Assembly (NCBI GenBank): GCA_003978405.1
Contig: QNZU01000004.1
Span: 1-8,297 of the forward strand
Source: Sulfurospirillum sp.
GTDB taxonomy: Bacteria; Campylobacterota; Campylobacteria; Campylobacterales; QNZT01
Direction: 5' to 3'
Length of the DNA stretch: 8,297 nucleotides
The translations under genes and the position numbers were made by a program. The number at the start of each line of letters is the position of its first letter. Positions within the stretch are counted from its first letter, which is position 1. The notes beneath the pieces are model-generated. The model worked only from the letters and a program-made list of their open reading frames with translations, had not been told where the DNA came from and made no database searches. This document shows positions 1 to 5,235 of the stretch, piece after piece.

Positions 1-34
1 TCTAGGTATTCCTACAATCGCCTATATGCCATGA
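1..34 (+). CDS. 3' end of an unidentified upstream gene (partial)
   Basis: Reading from base 2, ten codons give LGIPTIAYMP followed by TGA at 32-34. This stop overlaps the ATG at 31-33 of the next gene in the classic ATGA arrangement. That overlap, plus the packed layout of the rest of the operon, is the only reason to call this a gene end. Ten residues are too few to identify the product. In Campylobacter the neighbourhood upstream of cheV includes greA and lpxB, but I cannot match this tail to either. Confidence 0.4.
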   Translation, partial: LGIPTIAYMP

Positions 35-747
35 TAGAGTTAAAAGATGGGGCAATTTTTGTCGCTGATGTTCACTATCATCTAGGAGTCAGGGAGGAGT
101 TTGAGAAGTTCTTAAGAGAGTTTGACTCAGATCAGCTTGTCTTGATGGGGGATATCTTTGATCTGCTTGTAGGTGAGGTAGAATATACTATCAAGCAAAA
201 CCAAAAGATAATCGATCTTCTAAACGATCTCTCACAAAAGATCCCTATCATCTATATGGAGGGAAATCACGATTTCCAGCTAAAGAAACTCTTTCCGGCT
301 ATTTTAGTGGTACCAATTCAGAAGCAACCTCTTATCTTAAAATACAATAGTAAAAAAATCGCTCTAGCTCATGGTGATAACTTTGAATCAAAATCATATA
401 ACTTCTATTCAAATATCATACGAAATAGATACCTATTAAAAATATTAAATTTTATAGATTTGATTAGCTCAAATGGTATCTCCAAAAAAATACTTTTCGA
501 ACAAAAAAAGAAGAAATTTTGCAAAAAAAACAAATATTTTAAAAAATTCGCTAAACAAAAACTCAAAATTTACGATATTGCTACCAACAGATTCGATCTA
601 ATCTGCGAAGGGCATTATCATATAGATGCTACATTCGAGTTTGAAAGCATGAAATATAAGTTTTTTGCTTCTTATGCTTGTGATGGTAGCTATTACAAAT
701 TAATGAACAACTCAGAGGAGATCGTATTTAATCACTTAAAGGATTGA
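31..747 (+). CDS. Metallophosphoesterase, LpxH-like (possible UDP-2,3-diacylglucosamine diphosphatase)
   Basis: A 238-residue calcineurin-type phosphoesterase, close to the length of E. coli LpxH (about 240). All metal-binding motifs are visible in order: DVH (13-15), GDIFD (40-44), GNHD (78-81), the AHGD histidine (114) and GHYH (194-197). These ligands hold two metal ions that hydrolyse a phosphate ester or pyrophosphate. The spacing resembles the LpxH group, which cleaves UDP-2,3-diacylglucosamine to lipid X at the inner face of the cytoplasmic membrane during lipid A synthesis. The segment between His114 and GHYH would be the lid-like insertion, and it is extremely lysine-rich (14 Lys in residues 151-179). 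The reading frame is open to the left edge, but the ATG at 31 overlaps the preceding stop as ATGA, so I keep it; there is no obvious Shine-Dalgarno, which fits translational coupling. The family (metallophosphoesterase) is secure; the substrate is inferred and could be another nucleotide or phosphoester. Confidence 0.85.
   Translation: MIELKDGAIFVADVHYHLGVREEFEKFLREFDSDQLVLMGDIFDLLVGEVEYTIKQNQKIIDLLNDLSQKIPIIYMEGNHDFQLKKLFPAILVVPIQKQPLILKYNSKKIALAHGDNFESKSYNFYSNIIRNRYLLKILNFIDLISSNGISKKILFEQKKKKFCKKNKYFKKFAKQKLKIYDIATNRFDLICEGHYHIDATFEFESMKYKFFASYACDGSYYKLMNNSEEIVFNHLKD
738..743 (+). promoter_or_regulatory. Ribosome binding site deciding the cheV start
   Basis: AAAGGA lies six bases before the ATG at 750. 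An in-frame TTG at 744 directly abuts this site with no spacer, so it cannot be served by it. The ATG at 750 is therefore the likely start, two codons shorter than the longest frame. The site lies within the last codons of the phosphoesterase gene. Confidence 0.7.
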
Positions 748-749
748 AT

Positions 750-1706
750 ATGGTGGAAGACGATAGATTAAAAGTCGGCTCTAACGAAATGGAGTTAGTG
801 GATTTTAGACTTTTTAAACTCAATGAGGATGGTGAAGTCTATGAGGGAATTTATGGAGTAAATGTTGCGAAAGTCCGAGAGATAATCAAATTTCCAAAGC
901 TTACACAACTACCTGGAAGTCCTCACTTTATAGATGGTATCTTTGATCTAAGAGGTGTAGTGGTACCAGTTATTAACTTAGCCAGATGGATGGATATCAA
1001 ACAACCAGAAAATATTCAATCAAGAGTAGTCATTGCTGAGTTTAACAATATGATGATCGGCTTTACAGTCCATGAAGCAAGAAGGATCAGAAGAATCAGC
1101 TGGAAAGATATTGAACCTGCCACATTCACTTCAAACAGCCCCAAATTTGATGGAACAAAAATTACAGGCGTTACAAAAATAGAAAATGATGAAGTATTGT
1201 TAATTTTAGATCTTGAGAGTATCATAGAAGAACTTGGATACTACACTCCAACAACAGAGTTAGATAGTGGTGATATAGAGACTTTTAGTGGAACAGCTTT
1301 GATACTTGATGACAGTCCGACAGCAAGAAAAATGGTCAAATTAGCCGTTGAAAAAATGGGTATGCATGCAGTAGAAGCTAGTGATGGTCAGATGGGTTTA
1401 GACAAACTAGAAGAGCTTTATAACCTATTTAAAGACAGGATTACTGATGAGCTTAGAATTATCATCTCTGATGTAGAAATGCCTCAAATGGATGGATTTC
1501 ATTTTGCTTCAAGAGTCAAAAAAGATCCAAGATTTAGCACTATTCCTTTAGTATTTAATTCATCCATATCTGATCACTTTAGTGATATTCGTGGAAAAGA
1601 GGCTGGAGCTGACGCATATTTGACAAAATTCAATGCCAAATCATTTTACAATGAAGTAGCCAGTGCTATCAAAAACAGAGAAGATAAATTAGAGATTCAG
1701 GAGTAA
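750..1706 (+). CDS. cheV: Chemotaxis protein CheV (CheW-like coupling domain fused to a receiver domain)
   Basis: A 318-residue cytoplasmic protein, normal length for CheV. Residues about 13-165 form a CheW-like domain, including the FDLRG segment (65-69) that matches the NLRG of CheW and sits at the receptor/CheA interface. Residues about 180-310 form a CheY-like receiver. It has the acidic pair DD (187-188), the phosphoacceptor Asp241 in the SDVEMPQMDG segment, Ser271/Ser272 at the Thr/Ser switch position and Lys293 in the LTK motif, so all phosphorylation residues are present. CheV couples chemoreceptors to CheA, and its receiver is thought to tune the signal or act as a phosphate sink. 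It begins 2 bp after the phosphoesterase stop and ends 4 bp before cheA, so the genes are very probably cotranscribed. The start is the ATG with AAAGGA at 738-743. CheV before CheA and CheW is the order familiar from Campylobacter. Confidence 0.96.
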   Translation: MVEDDRLKVGSNEMELVDFRLFKLNEDGEVYEGIYGVNVAKVREIIKFPKLTQLPGSPHFIDGIFDLRGVVVPVINLARWMDIKQPENIQSRVVIAEFNNMMIGFTVHEARRIRRISWKDIEPATFTSNSPKFDGTKITGVTKIENDEVLLILDLESIIEELGYYTPTTELDSGDIETFSGTALILDDSPTARKMVKLAVEKMGMHAVEASDGQMGLDKLEELYNLFKDRITDELRIIISDVEMPQMDGFHFASRVKKDPRFSTIPLVFNSSISDHFSDIRGKEAGADAYLTKFNAKSFYNEVASAIKNREDKLEIQE

Positions 1707-1710
1707 GAAT

Positions 1711-4035
1711 ATGGATGATTTACAAGAGATATTAGAAGACTTTTTGGTTGAAGCTCTAGAGTTGATTGAACAGATGGATCAAGATTTGGTTGAACTTGAA
1801 AACAACCCTGAAGATTTGGAGCTTTTAAACTCTATCTTTAGAGTTGCACATACAGTTAAGGGTTCTAGCTCATTTTTAAATTTTGATGTTTTAACAAAAT
1901 TGACTCATCATATGGAAGATGTGCTAAACAAAGCAAGAAGAGATGAACTAAAAATTACTCCTGAGATTATGGATATTGTTTTGGAATCTGTTGATCTAAT
2001 GAAAGACTTACTTGATGCCATCAAAAATGATGGAAACGATACAGATTGCGGTATAGATATAGAAGATATTTGTGCCAAACTTGATGCGGCTTCAAAAGGA
2101 GAAGATATCAGCAGTACTACTGCACAAGACTCTCAATCTACTGATACAGAAGAAAAAGAGAATGATACAAAAAGCGAAGAGGAAGTTGCTACTGGTACCA
2201 ATGAAGAATCTAATGAGAATTCAAATGAAAATGCAGATTATAATGATATGAGCGAAGAGGAAGTTGAAGCAGAAATTGCAAGACTTTTAGAAGAGAAACA
2301 AAAAGAGAAAGAGGCTAAAAAAGCCAAGAAAAAACAAGAACAACAAGCAAATCAGAAAAAAGAGGAACAAAAACAGAAAAAAGAGACTCAAAAAGCATCA
2401 ACTCCAGAGCAAACAATCCGTGTAGAGGTAAAAAGACTTGATCACCTGATGAATCTTATTGGAGAGCTGGTTCTTGGTAAAAACAGACTACTTAAAATTT
2501 ATGATGATGTAGAAGAAAAATATGATGGAGAGAAATTTCTTGAGGAGTTAAATCATGTTGTCTCCTCTGTATCTATGGTTACAACTGATTTGCAGATAGC
2601 CGTGATGAAGACAAGAATGCTTCCTGTATCAAAAGTATTTAACAAATTTCCAAGACTCGTTCGTGATCTCTCTCGTGAACTTGATAAAGATATTGAACTG
2701 ATTATGAGTGGAGAAGAGACTGAACTTGATAAGTCTATTGTTGAAGAGATTGGTGATCCGCTTGTTCATATGATTAGAAACTCTTGTGATCATGGTGTTG
2801 AAGATAAAGATATAAGAATAGCAAAAGGTAAAGATCCAAAAGGAACAGTCAAACTCAAAGCTTACAATGAAGGAAACCAGATTGTTATCGAAATACAGGA
2901 TGATGGTGCCGGAATGGATCCTGAATTTCTCAAGAAAAAGGCTATTGAAAAAGGTGTACTTAGTGAATCAGAAGCAAGTTCTATGAGTGATAAAGAAGCT
3001 TACGGACTCATATTTAGACCAGGCTTTTCAACTGCTGCTAAAGTTACAGGTGTAAGTGGTAGAGGTGTTGGAATGGATGTGGTCAAAACCAATATCGAAA
3101 ATCTAAACGGTATTATTGATATTGAGAGTGAGCTTGGAAAAGGAACAACTTTCAAACTAAGAATACCTTTGACTCTTGCAATTATGCAGGCATTGTTGGT
3201 ATCTGCTCAAGAAGAGTATTTTGCCATCCCTCTATCTTCTGTTCTTGAAACAGTAAGAATATCTATTGATGAGATATATACCATAGAGGGGAGAAATGTT
3301 CTTAAACTTAGAGATGAGGTTTTATCACTTGTTAGACTCTCTGATATTTTTGATGTTGAAAGAGTGTTTGATGCAGGTGAGCATTTATATGTCGTTATCA
3401 TCGGTATTGCTGAGAGTAAACTTGGCGTCATTGTTGATGGATTGGTAGGTCAAGAAGAGATAGTTATCAAGTCGATGGGAGATTATCTAAAAGGTATTGA
3501 AGGAATTGCCGGAGCGACAATCAGGGGAGATGGACGAGTGAGTCTTATTACTGATGTTGCTGCGATGATTAAATTGGCTCAAGAGGTCTCAGTAGATATA
3601 GAAGCTGAAGTCAAAGAGAGTGTTGCGGCTAAAAATTCTCCAAGTGATTATAATATCTTGATTGTTGATGATAGTAGAACCGATAGAAGCATCATGAAAA
3701 AAGCTCTAAAACCTCTTGGTCTTACACTGACTGAAGCGACAAATGGAGTAGAAGCTCTAACAATGATAAAATCTGGAAATACCAAGTTTGATGCAATTTT
3801 GGTTGATATTGAGATGCCAAGAATGGACGGATACACACTAGCAAGTGAGATAAAAAAATACTCAAAATACAAAAACTTACCATTGATAGCCATCACTTCA
3901 AGGACTTCCAAGTCTGATAGATTAAGAGGTATAGAGGCTGGAATGACTGAATATATCACAAAACCATATTCGCCAGAATATCTCACATCAATTGTCGCAA
4001 AAAATATTAAATTACCTCAAGGAGAGATAGCATGA
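1711..4035 (+). CDS. cheA: Chemotaxis histidine kinase CheA with C-terminal receiver domain (CheAY type)
   Basis: A 774-residue cytoplasmic kinase. Domains in order: Hpt (P1) at about 1-125 with phosphorylatable His47 in VAHTVKGSS; a long charged linker at about 131-232; dimerisation helices (P3) at about 234-300; the ATPase (P4) at about 300-485, with N box HMIRNSCDHG (Asn357, Asp360, His361), G1 DDGAGMD (397-403), F box IFRPGFST (434-441) and G2 GRGVGMD (450-456); a CheW-like P5 at about 487-622; and a receiver at about 647-770 with DD (653-654), phosphoacceptor Asp699, Thr729/Ser730 and Lys751. It autophosphorylates on His47 under receptor control and passes phosphate to CheY and to the attached or CheV receivers. 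No folded P2 (CheY-docking) domain is apparent; the low-complexity linker takes its place. The fused receiver is typical of Campylobacter and Helicobacter CheA. GGAG-type Shine-Dalgarno (CAGGAG, 1698-1703) lies 7 bases before the ATG, and the stop overlaps cheW as ATGA. Confidence 0.97.
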   Translation: MDDLQEILEDFLVEALELIEQMDQDLVELENNPEDLELLNSIFRVAHTVKGSSSFLNFDVLTKLTHHMEDVLNKARRDELKITPEIMDIVLESVDLMKDLLDAIKNDGNDTDCGIDIEDICAKLDAASKGEDISSTTAQDSQSTDTEEKENDTKSEEEVATGTNEESNENSNENADYNDMSEEEVEAEIARLLEEKQKEKEAKKAKKKQEQQANQKKEEQKQKKETQKASTPEQTIRVEVKRLDHLMNLIGELVLGKNRLLKIYDDVEEKYDGEKFLEELNHVVSSVSMVTTDLQIAVMKTRMLPVSKVFNKFPRLVRDLSRELDKDIELIMSGEETELDKSIVEEIGDPLVHMIRNSCDHGVEDKDIRIAKGKDPKGTVKLKAYNEGNQIVIEIQDDGAGMDPEFLKKKAIEKGVLSESEASSMSDKEAYGLIFRPGFSTAAKVTGVSGRGVGMDVVKTNIENLNGIIDIESELGKGTTFKLRIPLTLAIMQALLVSAQEEYFAIPLSSVLETVRISIDEIYTIEGRNVLKLRDEVLSLVRLSDIFDVERVFDAGEHLYVVIIGIAESKLGVIVDGLVGQEEIVIKSMGDYLKGIEGIAGATIRGDGRVSLITDVAAMIKLAQEVSVDIEAEVKESVAAKNSPSDYNILIVDDSRTDRSIMKKALKPLGLTLTEATNGVEALTMIKSGNTKFDAILVDIEMPRMDGYTLASEIKKYSKYKNLPLIAITSRTSKSDRLRGIEAGMTEYITKPYSPEYLTSIVAKNIKLPQGEIA
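2161..2266 (+). repeat. In-frame direct repeat in the CheA linker
   Basis: The 16-base sequence AGCGAAGAGGAAGTTG occurs exactly at 2173-2188 and 2251-2266, 78 bases (26 codons) apart, encoding SEEEV at residues 155-159 and 181-185. Each copy is preceded within a few bases by AATGATA (2161-2167 and 2242-2248), giving an N-D start. The flanks have diverged, so this looks like an old in-frame duplication within the disordered linker. Confidence 0.7.
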
Positions 4036-4541
4036 GTGATCAATTAGCAAATGTATTAAAAAAGCAAAAAGAGCAATTAACCAAATCTATGGACAGTGAA
4101 GAAAACATTGATGAAAACATTGTTCAACTTGTAGGGTTTACAGTTGGTGGTGAAGAGTTTGCTGTGCCAATTCTCTCTATTCAGGAGATCATAAAACCAA
4201 TTCCACACACTAGAGTACCAAAGACTCCAGATTATGTGCTTGGTGTTTTTAACTTAAGAGGAAATGTTATCCCACTAATTGATCTTAGAAAAAAATTTAG
4301 AGTAGTCAATATACAACAACATAATGAAGATACTCGCTACATCGTTATAAAAGATGGTGACAATGTTGCAGGTTTTGTGATTGATAAAATTACAGAAGCC
4401 ATCAGATTAAACAAAAAAAATATTGAACCCGCACCTGAGACTCTAAAAAAAGATAAAAGCATCATCTCAGGGGTTGGAAAACTTGACCGCTCTATCATAA
4501 CAATACTAAAACCGGAAGAGCTACTAAAAAGAGATTTCTAA
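4032..4541 (+). CDS. cheW: Chemotaxis coupling protein CheW
   Basis: A 169-residue CheW that bridges chemoreceptors and CheA in the signalling array. A single CheW domain spans about residues 31-165, with recognisable landmarks: VGGEEFAVPI (38-47), the IQEIIKP segment (50-56), GVFNLRGNVIPLIDLR (71-86, including the conserved NLRG at 74-77), and GVGKLD (147-152). About 30 hydrophilic residues precede the domain, including a short ENID/ENI repeat. The ATG overlaps the cheA stop as ATGA, and AAGGAG (4019-4024) lies 7 bases upstream, so translation is coupled yet has its own ribosome site. It is the last gene of the chemotaxis operon in this window; the next gene converges from the other strand only 4 bp away. 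Confidence 0.97.
   Translation: MSDQLANVLKKQKEQLTKSMDSEENIDENIVQLVGFTVGGEEFAVPILSIQEIIKPIPHTRVPKTPDYVLGVFNLRGNVIPLIDLRKKFRVVNIQQHNEDTRYIVIKDGDNVAGFVIDKITEAIRLNKKNIEPAPETLKKDKSIISGVGKLDRSIITILKPEELLKRDF
4101..4122 (+). repeat. Short 12-bp tandem repeat in the cheW N-terminal extension
   Basis: The unit GAAAACATTGAT at 4101-4112 is followed immediately by ten bases of a second copy (4113-4122). It encodes ENID-ENI at residues 24-30, before the folded CheW domain. The unit is a multiple of three, so copy changes would keep the frame. Confidence 0.6.
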
Positions 4542-4547
4542 TCTCTT
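4526..4547 (-). terminator. Hairpin between the convergent operons, likely terminator for the minus-strand lipoprotein gene
   Basis: AAGAGATT (4529-4536), loop TCT, AATCTCTT (4540-4547) form a perfect 8-bp stem. On the minus strand it is followed by TTT (4528-4526), which with the stem's last two T bases makes a five-T run, as in a Rho-independent terminator. On the plus strand the stem is followed by AAAAATCC, which is not a U-tract, so its ability to stop the cheW transcript is doubtful. The stem is mostly A/T and therefore weak. It covers both the cheW stop (4539-4541) and the lipoprotein stop (4548-4546). Confidence 0.5.
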
Positions 4548-5235
4548 AAAAATCCTTTATATACAACGAATCAAGCATCGGCTTGGTTCGATACAAAAGA
4601 TCATTAAAGCTAAAGTATGGATCGGGGTGTTTGTCGTGAGCCCATACCGAGTAAGTGAATGCAATATATAAACTCTTGTATCTTTTTCCATCTTTACTTA
4701 TTTTATCACAATAGTAAATCATATTTTTTTCTTTATATACACTATCTTTTTTTATATTAAATATGCGTTTACAATTATATTTCTCTTTTCCTACTTTCAT
4801 AATTTTAAGATGAACATTTTTGTTGTACTCTTTAAATTTTCTAATAATTGCTTCTTTATCTCCTTTTAACATACTTTGAACAAGATAACTACTACTTACC
4901 TTATAAGGTCCAAGTAAAGAAAAAGAGATGTGATATCCACCACCATGACCATCATCTAATGACAAATCCAAATCTCTATCACCGTCATTTCCTAATACAA
5001 CCCAACCATTTTTATAATCCAAATCATGTTTTTTAATGATAGGGGTTGTAACGATATATCCATCCATAAAAAAACCATACTTATTTGGAGGGATCACTCT
5101 ACCAAGTTTTGAAAAACCGTAAGCTTTATTGCCAGATAGTGCTACAAATGCACTATCTGCTCTATGCTCTATCTCTTTTGTAGAGCAACCAAATAGAAAA
5201 AACATCATGGATAAAGCTAAAATTTTACCTTTCAT
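4546..5235 (-). CDS. Lipoprotein, candidate immunity partner of the adjacent exoprotein
   Basis: A 229-residue protein with a clear lipoprotein signal: basic MKGK, a hydrophobic stretch, and the lipobox LFGC with Cys17 as the lipidation site. Ser at +2 suggests the outer membrane by E. coli rules. The mature part is hydrophilic, lacks further membrane segments, and has two more cysteines (155, 176) that could pair in the periplasm. Residues 81-100 are rich in Asp and Gly. I do not recognise the family. Its ATG overlaps the exoprotein stop by one base (TGATG), with AGGAA 7 bases upstream, so it is translated right after the haemagglutinin/lipase-like gene. That position, directly 3' of a toxin-bearing TpsA/CdiA-type gene, is where immunity genes lie. 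Lipoprotein or periplasmic immunity proteins are known for type VI lipase effectors (the Tle/Tli pairs), which makes this role plausible but unproven. Alternatives are a secretion accessory or lipase chaperone. Confidence 0.85.
   Translation of the reverse strand: MKGKILALSMMFFLFGCSTKEIEHRADSAFVALSGNKAYGFSKLGRVIPPNKYGFFMDGYIVTTPIIKKHDLDYKNGWVVLGNDGDRDLDLSLDDGHGGGYHISFSLLGPYKVSSSYLVQSMLKGDKEAIIRKFKEYNKNVHLKIMKVGKEKYNCKRIFNIKKDSVYKEKNMIYYCDKISKDGKRYKSLYIAFTYSVWAHDKHPDPYFSFNDLLYRTKPMLDSLYIKDF

Noticed and set aside
744..749. TTG start for cheV two codons upstream of the ATG
   Set aside because: It directly abuts the AAAGGA ribosome site with no spacer; the ATG at 750 has a normal 6-base spacing.
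3207..3986. Minus-strand open frames within cheA
   Set aside because: They lie opposite well-conserved CheW-like and receiver domains of CheA and have no features of their own.
4569..4588. Hairpin AATCAAGC-ATCG-GCTTGGTT as a plus-strand terminator for cheW
   Set aside because: It includes a G-T wobble, is not followed by a T-run, and lies within the lipoprotein coding sequence, so a chance palindrome is more likely.
4848..5036. 62-residue plus-strand frame opposite the lipoprotein
   Set aside because: Its His/Tyr-rich composition mirrors the AT-rich lipoprotein codons, and it shows no recognisable motif; it is taken as a shadow.
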